The notes under the pieces were generated by a model. The model did no database searches, was not told the DNA's origin, and saw only the letters and a program-made list of their open reading frames with translations. A program made the translations under genes and the position numbers. From the NCBI GenBank assembly GCA_964247055.1, contig OZ176052.1, positions 5,208,001 to 5,272,000 on the forward strand: a stretch of DNA of 64,000 bases. Direction: 5' to 3'. This stretch comes from Paragordius varius (taxonomy: Eukaryota; Nematomorpha). Positions 12,180-24,300 of the stretch are shown piece after piece; the first letter of the stretch is position 1, and each line of letters opens with the position of its first letter.

Positions 12180-13025
12180 TAGGGCTTCGCACCAGGCCGA
12201 CAAAATTGTTACCGTAAAGTTGGTTCATGGACGGTTCTTTTGGAATTATAACAATGGTGGTTCCTAGAACGGTTGAACTGGAAGGGGTTGCCTTTAAAAA
12301 ATATTAGAGTACCCAAGTTGGTTCGTGACATTTCATTCATTGAATATTTAAAAACGTATAAAGGTAATATTTTTATTAATTATCATTTTTAATATTCTTT
12401 AAAAAATTAAAAGATATTCAATATGCGAATAATATGTGGTAAATCTGTCTAACTTTGTTTAATAAACTCAAATATATTATAAATACGTTGTTGGTACGAC
12501 GATTATAATGTTTGCCAATTTTAAATCAGGGTGAGTAATCTCCATCTTTTCCAAGTTTTCAAAATATTGACTGATGGTGGAATAAAGTTGTCATATCATA
12601 AATGGTGTCTTAAATTAAATCAAGTCTATTATTTCTTATATGTTGAGGAACAAATATCATAAAACTGTAATATTCTCATTCACAGTAATAACATTTCCCT
12701 TTTTTAAGCGATATGTTATCTTTTTTATAAACTTAGTTTATTTTATATATCGCGCATTCAAATATCCAGCATAAACAACATAATTTTTGAGGTATGCCCC
12801 GATCCCTTTAATACGAGTTATTAATAAGGAAACCTTAAAATAAATGCATTATTAGATTTATCTCCTAATTTGTTTTAAAAAACATATGGTATCATTTATT
12901 TAAACTGTGGAACCAAACCATTCGTTCTAAAATTTTGAAGAACCTTGCTTTTAATTCATGAAACCGGTTTTTTCTTAGATTTTAGGACCGGGTTCCGGTC
13001 TCATGTATTTTGTAGGTTCACAGCT
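12180..13025. repeat. degraded hAT-like sequence
   Basis: The left side begins AGGGCTTCGC, like the hAT element at 39740 (CAGGGCTTCG). Both sides carry G+C-richer phrases such as GGTTCCTAGAACGG and GACCGGGTTCCGGTC in inverted arrangement. No matching target duplication was found, so boundaries are uncertain. Confidence 0.35.
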
Positions 13026-13994
13026 ATAAATTATATAATAATTCTATAATCACCCTATGCTACATCGAAACTCCTATTCGTTTAAAATTATAATTTTAAA
13101 AAATATGTAACATAGGATAATTAATATAAAATAAATTTGTCATAAAATTTTAGTTATGTAAATTTTCAGCAAGATTTTGCTAATATGATAACTTTACATG
13201 AATCTGTAAATTTTTTAATTTTTTTTTTCCACATTCAGGACTCTCATTTATATTTCCAACCCTATGGCTGCATCCAGAAAACAAATAATGAGTGTCATTA
13301 AATAAGTATTCTATCCATTGCAAAATGTGCTGAAGCCAAAATCTGATCAAATGGAATAATTATTGTACATAGCCATCATGAGTATATCTAACCAAAAAAT
13401 GGCAAATAAGCGCATGCCAATAAGCAGTGATTTGCGCCCGCTTTACCACGCATTTAACTATGTGTTAACTTATTCAATTATTTTTATAGCGTTTTATAGC
13501 ATGCGAAATTTTTTAAGTTACCGTCATTTACATTTAAGAAAACCATAGTCAAGCAACCACATTCTCTGCTCAAACTATATTAAAATATATTATCCCACTT
13601 AAAAGCCTAAAATGACCATAAGCCTGATAATCCAAATAAACACTTCTTGAATTTTGCGGTGGTTTAACACCCAGGGCCGTATATTAAAATATCTAAAAAA
13701 CTAATAGTCGCGGCCAAATTAAAAAATATGCTTTCTTCAGACTTATAGTGGATGCATTTGTTAAAAAAAATAAAAATGTAAAAAATCCTTATGTCAAACA
13801 TTCCTTTATTTTTTTCATTATTTTAAATCTCCACAACAGGCAAATGAATGTATATTATGGCTAAAAAATATAAGTAAATAACTTTGGAAGGCTTGAAATT
13901 ACATACCAACAAATTTTTGATAAATGATTTGAACCTATCCTGTTTGGAACTATCCGATTTCGGAGCAAGTGTGTAAAAATTAAAATTTTAAATA

Positions 13995-14281
13995 AAGTTA
14001 ACCCAGAAATGTCACTTCTAGGCAGCTTAACACGGCAAAAACTCTCCTTCTTCGGGCACATTATGAGATCCAACTCACTTGAAAAATCACTGATGCTGGG
14101 GAAAGTGAGTGGAGCCCGAAAAAGAGGGAGAAGACGAACTCGTTGGATGGATAACATCCTCAAAGAAACCAACCAATCATTATCCTAACTAAACACAAAA
14201 ACCGGAAATCGCAGTGAATGGAGAAGCTTTATTTTCAATGTTGCAGTTAGTCGGAATCGACCTTAGCAAACAACAACAATC
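13995..14281 (+). mobile_element. 5'-truncated LINE, 3' end of reverse-transcriptase ORF
   Basis: The plus-strand frame reads QKLSFFGHIMR, SLEKSLMLGKV, KRGRRRTRWMDNI, then NRSEWRSFIFNVAVSRNR. This is the typical C-terminal tail of non-LTR retrotransposon polymerase ORFs, with at least one in-frame stop. It ends in a short CAA repeat (ACAACAACAAT), as expected for a LINE 3' terminus. Base composition is clearly richer in G+C than the neighbourhood, suggesting a fairly recent insertion. The clade is not resolved. Confidence 0.8.
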
Positions 14282-14408
14282 TAATGCAGGAGAAGAGGGC
14301 TAGTAAAACAACTTAAAACAACTTGTTTACTTTTTAAACTCTGGGATAAAACTACCCCAAAAGGACATCGCCTCACTGTGTCCGACGGGTATAAAAAAAC
14401 AAGTTGTG

Positions 14409-14411
<3 letters not shown>

Positions 14412-14442
<31 letters not shown>
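14412..14442. repeat. (TA)n microsatellite
   Basis: About 15 TA units. Confidence 0.9.
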
Positions 14443-14539
14443 TGTTAAAAAATATATCAGATTATTTGTGTTGGTTACCAGTGATATATGAAAGTCATTT
14501 ACAATTATATGTAAGTGTCCTATACACAGTCTACACAAA

Positions 14540-15240
14540 AAATATCATGAATATATTTCGATAAAAAAATATATCAGAAATTTCATGGTCTTATGGTTTC
14601 GGAACTTAGTGTGTTTTATGAAAGTTATTAACACTTTTGTGGTAAGTGCTCTATATCAAAAAATGGCAAATTTTGACCATATTTTTTGTAATAAATATTT
14701 TTTGTGAAAGTTAAATGCTTCATTCTAAAAAATATCACTAAAATATATCATAAACTAACAATAAAAGACAAAGCAGTATTTTTAAAATTAAATTTTAGAT
14801 GCGAAAGTCCCAGATATTTTTGCTCTTCTAAAATTTACTAGTATTCTTATATATAGCACAAAATGTCACATGCGATTAAATATTAAATATATGCTAAGTT
14901 TTGTTATCAACTAAAAATATTAAAAATTGCATACTTTTTAAAATTAAATTTTTTCATCTATTTAAGTTTATTTCATACATGAAGTTACCAGGAAACGGTT
15001 AAAAAGCGCTTTAAAATATTAGAAAAACACCTATTCTATAAATAGATGATGCTGAACATTTCTACAACCAGAGAATTTTGATTAAATTATTTTTTCATCA
15101 TCAAATTTATGGTAAATAAATGTGTGGTAACTAAATGCTTAACTGGCAATTTAACAAAGAATAAAAAAATTATGCTATAAAATTTGAAACCAGAGTTTAG
15201 GTTCGATTATTAACTTTCAAAACCTTCTAAAAACACTAAT
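14540..15240. repeat. family B palindromic repeat, partial copy
   Basis: Shares landmarks with the 35704 copy: GAAAGTTATTAACACTTTTGTGG, here split by variants, then GTGCTCTATATCAAAAAATGG and the A+T-rich interior. It ends next to the transposon at 15263. Boundaries are approximate. Confidence 0.4.
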
Positions 15241-15262
15241 TTAGGTGGTTTTCATAAAATAA

Positions 15263-18200
15263 CACTGTGCAACAAAATATGGGGTCAATTTTCTGGACTC
15301 GATTTTCTAAATATTTTCTGATTTCTTATAGTATTGTGATCAGATTTGCGTAAAAATTTTTTTTACTTTCCCAGCTCGTTTTCGAGATATGGGACTTTTT
15401 CCATATTTGGACATATCCAAAATTTTCTTGTTTGTAAATATTTTTCGCTATGTAAACGAATAATATGTGGCTTACATAAGTATTTTTACAAGAAATTACC
15501 AATTTATCTTCAAAATAAAAAAAAAAATTACTTAAAATATCCAATACTTTTTGTTTTAGGGGGCAAAAACCCTCAAAAATTGGGTAACTTAACATTTTTT
15601 CACACAAATATTTTTTATCAATTTATTAAATCAAAACAAACTTTATTATATGTTCTTGGATGTTAATAATGTTTGTTTAAATATAAATATCACTTTGTAA
15701 TAGCTTTGTGGACTTTTATTTTTAAAAATAAATTTAATTTTTACAGCTTTTTTGTTGCTTTTTTTATGTAAAAATAATTTAATTTACAGCTGTAAATACT
15801 AATTTCATTTTTTCATCTGAAATTTTTAAATTTTGACCATATATGGTGGCATATATGTTGATTCGTTTGCTTCATTTTTAAATATTTTAAAATAATATAA
15901 AATGGACAATGATTCTTATATAAATTTGTGATTGAATTCTGAATCGGAAAAATCGTCTGCCTTTTAGATAAGAGAAGAAAACACCTTGATACCATCAAAT
16001 ACATTATATATATATATATACTTTAGGGATATGGATGATTCCCTCTTTGTCAAGAGTGCAATCTAAAGAAGCTTATTACCCTTATGAAGTTTTACGATAC
16101 TCGGAAATGAATTCTTTTTTAAAAAAGTTTAATCACCCATAAAATTTCAGTTGTTTAGGGAACAGGTATGCCACAGGGAAATCAAAGGAAAGCACCCTCA
16201 TATACTAAATTATATTTTTAATAATTTTAACCATATATTCTTAAAAATTTTATTTGGGTTATCGTCTCTTCAGTTAAATTATTTTTTGTCGTTAATTCAT
16301 TTAATTTAAACTATTGTCGCTTATCAACAACTCTAATCAACCTTTGTTTTTTGCTGATATATGTTTAAGCATAAATTTAAGTTAATGATATCTTACCCCA
16401 ACCTGTTGGGATCTATATTTAACTGATTTGTTTATTCCACCTAGACAATGTATGACATCGCCCAAGTATTTAAAATTATTTACCAATTCAATTTTGGCGT
16501 CTGCCACATAAAAGTATTTTATTAATAGGTAGTTATATTATCATGACAAAGTACCCAATCGCAACAATTTGTATATCACATCAGCTAATAGATTAGCTTT
16601 CAATATGGACGACTGTGCAGAGAAAATTGAAGAATATGCCTAATAAAATATACCATTAATAAATAATTTCATCATATTATATTGAACTATATGAAAATCC
16701 TAATTATAATCAGTTATTAGAGTGAATATTTGGAATATATTTTGGTCAAAAGATTTTAAGACACGGATAATCTAATCTAGAATAATAAAGTAAATTAGGT
16801 GTAGAAAAAATAAAATAATAATTTATTTATTCATATATATATAATCGCAAATTAAATTTATATTGTTTCGATAGGTTTTTTCGAAGGGTTTCAAAAGCTG
16901 GTGACCCTTTTCTCCTCTTTGGTCACTAATTGAGTCTTTTGGAAAAAAATGTAGATGGGAATCCACCATATGGAGCTTTAGACTCATGCGGCATCCTATA
17001 GGATAAAAATTAATATAAATGTTTAAAAAACAAATGTATTATAACATACATACCCATCCTATTGAAAGAATCGATTAAACGATTGCCTAATTCCAGATGG
17101 TTCTTATTTTTTGTATTTCCCAAAAAATTTTGAGAAAAAGTTCGCAATGCAACCCATGCCGCTTTTTCTTTGGGTTGCATTTTAGATTCAAACATAACAT
17201 CATTGAAAAGATTCGTAACCTAAAATTAAAAGTATAATACCAGCGGCCCTATCAAAACTGCGGCGTTAATTTTGGCAGGCGTCATCCTGAACTTCCTGAA
17301 GTAATGGGCCCAAGCTTCGCCATTTTTATCGAGACTGCACAAAAATGTTTTGGCCAATCCAAGCAGTATGTGCAATGGCGGCAAAACAAATTTGTTAGCT
17401 GATATTAATGGAGAATTAGTCTGATTCTTGGGCCCAACTTGATAAGTTCTGGCGGGCCAATTTTTTTTGTGTAATGGTTATCGGTGTCCCGCGAGTCCCA
17501 TTTACACAAAGGACAAAAGAATTTAGGAAATCCTTTCTGTATTCCGTAAAGCAGTCCCATGACCTATAAAAATATTAGAATTTTAGAAACTTTATAATCC
17601 CCTGTTACATGCCAATAATGGAAGTTGTATCGGAGGAGTTGCAAAATATTTTCAAAATTATCATAGGTTTCCCTATAAACTTGGCTGAATGCTATTAATA
17701 TTGGCCTGTGTTCTCCGGCACGGTCCAATAAAAATGCCTTCAAACTTTCCTAAAGATGTAAAATATTATATACCTGAGAAGCGTCTAGAAATAATACCCA
17801 TTGTGATGAATCATATGGATAATTTATTTCCTGCATTAAGCCAATTATATCATGACACCATGATAAATAACTGTTTTCGGAAAAATATTTTCGGAAATTT
17901 ATTCCTCTATTCCGAAAACTGGTTATATTGATGTCAGTTAAATTCTTTCGATTAAGAGTCCTCACCATAAGTTCGGACAACCTAATATCATAATATATTA
18001 AAAAAATGTTTAGCGTATTCAAAGATAAATACAAAATTTAACTTATATATTTAACGCATTTCAGCTTAAGAAAATTAAAATAAATTATAAAATGCGCAAA
18101 TCTATTATTTTTTCTAAAAATACCGTTTTGAGAGATGCAACTTTTTGATTAGGGATATCACCTCAGTGCCACTTAATTTATTAGTATCCTTTATATCTTG

Positions 18201-18984
18201 CTGATAAAACTCCAAATCAGTATCATCCATCATATCAAATAAATCCATATGAATGGTTGGAGATGGTGGTACGGGAAGATCAGTTCTTATCTAAAAGGCA
18301 GACGATTTTTCCGATTCAGAATTCAATCACAAATTTATATAAGAATCATTGTCCATTTTATATTATTTTAAAATATTTAAAAATGAAGCAAACGAATCAA
18401 CATATATGCCACCATATATGGTCAAAATTTAAAAATTTCAGATGAAAAAAAATTAGTATTTACAGCTGACTAAATTAAATTATTTTTTACATAAAAAAAG
18501 CAACAAAAAAGCTGTAAAAATTAAATTTATTTTTAAAAATAAAAGTCCACAAAGCTATTACAAAGTGATATTTATATTTAAACAAACATTATTAACATCC
18601 AAGAACATATAATAAAGTTTGTTTTGATTTAATAAATTGATAAAAAATATTTGTGTGAAAAAATGTTAAGTTACCCAATTTTTGAGGGTTTTTGCCCCCT
18701 AAAACAAAAAGTATTGGATATTTTAAGTAAATTTTTTTTTTATTTTGAAGATAAATTGGTAATTTCTTGTAAAAATACTTATGTAAGCCACATATTATTC
18801 GTTTACATGGCGAAAAATATTTACAAACAAGAAAATTTTGGATATGTCCAAATATGGAAAAAGTCCCATATCTCGAAAACGAGCTGGGAAAGTAAAAAAA
18901 TTTTTTACGCAAATCTGATCACAATACTATAAGGAATCTGAAAATATTTAGAAAATCGAGTCCAGAAAAAGTTGTGTCACAGTG
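15263..18984 (-). mobile_element. 3.7-kb DNA transposon with ~700-bp inverted termini, CACTG ends
   Basis: The arms 15263-15974 and 18285-18984 are inverted copies, mostly identical apart from scattered differences. The outer ends read CACTGTGCAACA on the left and TGTTGTGTCACAGTG-like on the right, flanked on both sides by TAA, a 3-bp target duplication. Open frames of 93-106 codons inside each arm are mirror images of one another and are arm sequence rather than genes. Between the arms lies a broken transposase-like gene on the minus strand. CACT ends with a 3-bp duplication resemble the CACTA (CMC) superfamily; a smaller element with similar ends is at 41457. Similarity of the arms suggests a relatively young element. 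Confidence 0.85.
16860..18256 (-). pseudogene. broken transposase-like gene inside the 15263-18984 element
   Basis: Read right to left on the minus strand, blocks appear in collinear order: TDLEFYQQDIKDTNKLSGTE (near 18190), LSELMVRTLNRKNLTD (near 17990), LSWCHDIIGLMQEI and WVLFLDASQ (17850-17780), SLKAFLLDRAGEHRPILIAF (near 17730), NILQLLRYNFHYWHVTGDYK (17650), FFCPLCKWDSRDTDNHYTKK (17510), VLPPLHILLGLAKTFL (17360), EKAAWVALRTFSQNFLGN (17150) and CRMSLKLHMVDSHLHFFPK (16950). I recognise this order from an uncharacterised transposase-like family common in cnidarian and arthropod genomes. The blocks sit in different frames; some gaps have splice-like ends (17230, 17010, 17590), but other breaks are stops or frame changes, so about four or more lesions are likely. 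The CxxC followed by HYTKK suggests a zinc-binding site. Confidence 0.75.
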
Positions 18985-19218
18985 TAATTTTTGTCAATTT
19001 GAAATATAAATTTAGCGATAATATAAAAATATTATTAAATAACCAACAAAAAATAAAATGATTATTAATACCTATGATTTCTGGCGCATAATATTTTTTA
19101 ACCTTAGCATCTTTGTGGTAAATATCTATTCTTATGAAAATTGGACCCTGCTCATATGATTATTCTATCATATTGAATGACGTATTTGTCTACAACTTTG
19201 GACCGATGATTCAGACCT

Positions 19219-21301
19219 ATGGAAAAGAATGAGTTAGAGCCTGTGGAATACGATTCCAGTGATGTTTTTTCAGATTTGACTCCAAAAACTGGAAATTCTA
19301 ATTCGTCAAATACCAATAATCATGAAATAGTAGACATTTTACAGCCCTCTGAAGTCAGGTAAAAATATTTATTTATATATTAGGTGGTTCTATTCAAGTC
19401 CCAAAAAGACATGGATACCATTTCTTGGCTATGATTCATTGCGAATTGAAATATCTTACAGGCAACTTCATTCTGGTATAAAGGGACTTGAATCATTTTC
19501 AGTTGATACCATATCAGTTCGTGGGGATTTATACGAAGTTGACTTACTCAGTAAAACATGTTCTCCGATATATTGGTCAGGTAAATTGTGTAAATTTATG
19601 ATATAAAATACCTTAATATTTAAACAAGGTTTCCATATAAACAATGGGTATCAATCATAAAACTTGCATATAAATTTAGGAGAATCAGTAGATGTACTTA
19701 GGGGCTCCTGGTTTTTTGACGTAGGATGGCAACCTTTAGAAGAAGAGTATGCTAGTCAATTGGAAATCGAACATTTGGCCAAATTTGCTGGTTGGAAAAA
19801 CGTAACTACCCCAAACAACTCACATGATCTGAACCAACGCGTTGAAAATATAGTTAAGGAGGAATTGGCAAAAATGGAAAACAATAAGACCTCAACTAAA
19901 GGCAAAAATTCTCCATTAGGTAAACTGAGAAGCAAAAATATGTCACCAAAACATTCTGTGATTGGAAAAGTTTCGCCCCTTTTAATTTCACAACAACCAG
20001 CTGTTGGTATGATTTTTAATGTAATCATAATATTATCTTAACATTGACATTTACCACTGCATTTTAGTGAACTCTTCAAATTTTTGACGGGTATATGAAT
20101 TTTTTGTGAATTACTCCAATAAATGTATCATTGCTAAATTACTAGTTTAATTATTTTTTAGCGGCTCATTTGAACTTTTTTTGCTAATATTTAGGTACAA
20201 TTACAACATAAATCGAATGCCCATTTTATATTCAAAAGTTAAGGATGTTATTTAAAAAATGAAATGTTTTTTAAACGCTTTATACTCTATATAGATGCCA
20301 AGTCGGACAGTTCTAACCAAAGATCTCAATCCTTAGATCCAAGTAGTCATATGTATTCACCTCTGATCTCAGAAGTTCCCACATCACTCAATAACAATAA
20401 TGGTTTAGAAACAACTAAAGGTGACAAAAAGGAAAGCTTAGCCAATGGACATATTCCATTGCAAAATTTATCTACTGTACCTGAAAATGAAAATGCAGGT
20501 AAAAATTTTTGCGATAAAGCTTTTTAATTATTAAAGTTTTTGAGGTGAAACGGGTGACGCATTTGTTATAATATTTGCACTTAAAATATTGTGTAATTTA
20601 AATATTAATTTATAAACAATTTGTTTGCTAGGTTTTAGTAATTCATTTTCGCATATTTATTCCTTTCTAAACTTCATGATACATAATTTATAATGATATA
20701 TTATACTATAAAAAATTATGTTTTCTTGTTAATTACCTGCTTTACCCTATCTTCGATCATACATTGTTGAAAAATATCAAATTGACATCATCTAACATAT
20801 AATTTGCCAATTATCGAAAAATTTTATAATGATATATATTAGCCAATATAACCACAAATATGAGAAATATATTCTTTCGAAACTTTGTATAAATTAGTCT
20901 AAATTTTAATATTTTATACATTTGTAAAGATGAGACTAGCACTACAGAAACTAAACCAAATTCTTTAATTAATCATGGGCCAATATCACCTTTGAAAGGA
21001 GGGGATGGAAAAACATTAAGTAGCGCAACAAAGAAAAAAGCAACATCGTATTACGCTACACCTTTGCACACTTTAAATTTCAAAGATTTTTACGTTGAAT
21101 GGTACAGCCCTAATGAAGTGTACATGTTTAGTTTAGCCACTTCATCTAAACTGTATCGTTCGGTAATTTTTTTATATATAGCATTTTTTGTAGTTAACTT
21201 AATCAACATTTTTTAATAAATTATTATGGTTCGGGGTTTAATTAATTATGGTTTAGTTAGTTGATATAAAATATATATACTTGTTTTCATTTATTTTTCG
21301 G

Positions 21302-21359
<58 letters not shown>

Positions 21360-24300
21360 CTGTTTTGTTAATACCATTCGTTAGTTAACCTATGCGTTGG
21401 GATTCCAAAAAACGGGTTTACGTTTAAACCGCGGTTACTGTATCCAAGCAAATGAGAATGATAAACCTCCAGATATCACTCATCTAGTCTTTGTTATACA
21501 TGGTATTGGAGCGAAATTAGATGCTAGCAAATGTATCCGAAATTGTGGAGTGTAAGAAATATTTTATGCTAATTTAAATTTTATAATGCATATTTTTTTA
21601 ATAATATAAATAGCGTCTATATACTATTTGGCTCATGCAGATCATTATGTACTTTTTTTTCATTTTTAAATACAACAATTAAGTTTTTGCATTATCATCG
21701 TTTATGAGTATATATTCCCACAAATTATTGGTTTTTGGGTATTTTGACAATTGATATATATGTATATGTAGATTAGGATTATAATTATCTGAAAAATTTT
21801 AAAAAAATATTTTTTGAAAAATGGTCATGTTCAAATTTTTTTACAACATGGATTATTGATGAATATATAATACTTTTATAGAATGCGGGACCAAGCAGCT
21901 AAACTAAAACAAAAATGTTTTAGCGAAAAAACGGCTCAAATCATTGGTAATTTAACTGCGGTCGATAAATTAAAAAACCCTAACATTGAGGAAGAAATTA
22001 AACAAAACATTGAGAAAGATTGTGTTTTGGCCAGGGCCGAGTTCTTACCTATTGAGTGGAGAGCCAATCTTAAATTGGATGATGGTTTCTTTTTATCATA
22101 AATAATTATATTTTGGTTTAAAGAAGAGTTTTTTGATATTATCATTTTTGTTTTTTTTCCTTTGTCCACAGGGGCGGTAGATATGGTGTCACCAAAGAAC
22201 GTGATAGGGTTAAGAAGTATACTAAATACCACAGTCATGGATATTATGTATTACACAAGTCCTATTTTCCGGAATGAAGTAAAAAAATTAAAACAATTAT
22301 ATATATTTTTGGCATGAGAAAATTTACAAATTGTAATGCACAAACTGTTTTTATATTATTATTATTATTATTATTATACTAAAATAATAAAATCGATATT
22401 TTGTTTATTTCATAGATTTTAACTGGTGTCAAAAATGAGTTAAATCGCTTATATAACATGTTTTGCCAACGTCACCCAAATTTTGCCAAAGATCCCAAAA
22501 ACAAAGTTTCAATCATTGCTCATTCCCTTGGTATAAATAAAAAAATGTTTTTTTAAAAAAATAATTTGCTTTCTAAAAATTTAATTTTAGTGTTTTAAAA
22601 ATTGAAACAATTATGTGTGTATTTTTTGTTTGTTTAGGAAGTGTCATAATACACGATATTATGTCGGGATGGAATCCATCATATATTCATCAAAATTACG
22701 TTGATCAAACATTGGTATATATTTTAGAAACATTTTTTTTCTTAACCATAATTTATAAATATTTTTGTCGGTAATATTTATTAATTTAGATAATTAGTGT
22801 CTTTCCAAACTTTATTTAATTATTTTTGAAATCATATGAAAAATTAATGGATTAAATCTAAGTTTTATCTGTCATAAGTTAATATGATAATTAAAAACGC
22901 TATTAGATACTACATTATTGCTAAAAGTTTTATTGGTATTTTAAAAATAACCTATAATTTTTTAAAGTTCTTATCTATTATTTTCTTAACTTATTATGTC
23001 AGGTGTTTTAGTTTATGGAGTATACCTAGCCTAAAACTTTTGTTTCAACTGAGCTTTATTAAATTTTTTATTTTTTTTTCGATTCAAGCTAGATAGATAA
23101 ATAGATGCTGTTGTCTGGGAATTTGGGCCTTCGTTACGGTTTTTTTACCGGTATTAATGTATTGAAGAATTTTTGTACCTATCATTGGCTTTTATTTTTT
23201 CAGCTTGTAGTTGTATTGCTTGACCATTAACTCTGTTTTTTTTGGCTTGAAATTTATTATATTTTTTATCCAATCATCATTTCATCTAATCTTTGCACAT
23301 GACCGTACAGCCGAGTCTATGGATCAGGAGGCATTATGAGATTTGAAGAGCATGTGTTTTTTCGCTTGAATAGACTTGTCATATTTTTGTTTCACATTGT
23401 CCAGCTTATTCTCTTGATATTCTACTTCACTCTAGTTAGCATTTAAAATTTATTTTCAGATCTTTTGTTTGAGACTAAATATATATTTAAAAAACAAATC
23501 ACTGATGTAATAGAAAATATAAGTCATGCTAAAATCTAATATTAATCACATTTAAGAGTTACTTTAGCTCATCTAAATAATTTTTATAAAATACATCCCA
23601 ATTAGCCTGTAATGATAAGTTATTCTATATCTTGCTATTTAAAAATGAATATTAATTAGTACCAAGTTTTCTAGAAAGCTTTAGAAAAGGCAAATTTTTC
23701 TGTCTCTTCTCTCTCTTCTCTCTAAATGATTAAAATTGATTAATTTTTTCACTCACTAAGTCTTCAAGAAGTTGAGTATAAAGTGTTAATTTTGAATTTT
23801 TAAAAAGGGTGTTCATAACTTGTTATTAATATTGTTCTGTTACATAATTTTTGCTTTTAAATTATGCAGAATGATGTAATTGAAGACGCATCAAGTCCAG
23901 AAGACAAAGAAAATTGGTTAAAATTTGCGGAAAATCTTAAAGCTCAGTAAATATTTTTTTATTAATTATAAATATTTATATAAACTAACATTATGATATC
24001 ATTTTATAATTTAATTTTGTTTTTTAATATATAGAGTGGTAGATATTGAAAAAAAGCTCATTTATATCCGCAAAGATCGCTCAAGTCTTAAATTTAAAGT
24101 AACTGACCTTCTAAACAATTTATAGCATATATCTATTCATATTAGAACTCAAATAATCAAAAATTATTATGTTTTAAGATATATTAAGGTTAAAATAAAC
24201 GGATCTATTAAATGCTTTTTGTTTAATTTTTAATTAAAAATTAGTAAAATGTCAACAACCAAAAACCGTTGTTTGGAAATCATTTTATTTTGTTTTTGAA

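Noticed and set aside
13215-13350. Minus-strand peptide-like frame (LIRFWLQHILQWIEYLF...)
   Set aside because: Looks mildly coding, but has no recognisable family, start or splice context; could be an eroded transposon piece.
15326-15666. Overlapping 93- and 106-codon frames, repeated in mirror image at 18592-18932
   Set aside because: They lie wholly in the inverted arms of the transposon and are open on both strands because the sequence is A+T-rich; no protein character.
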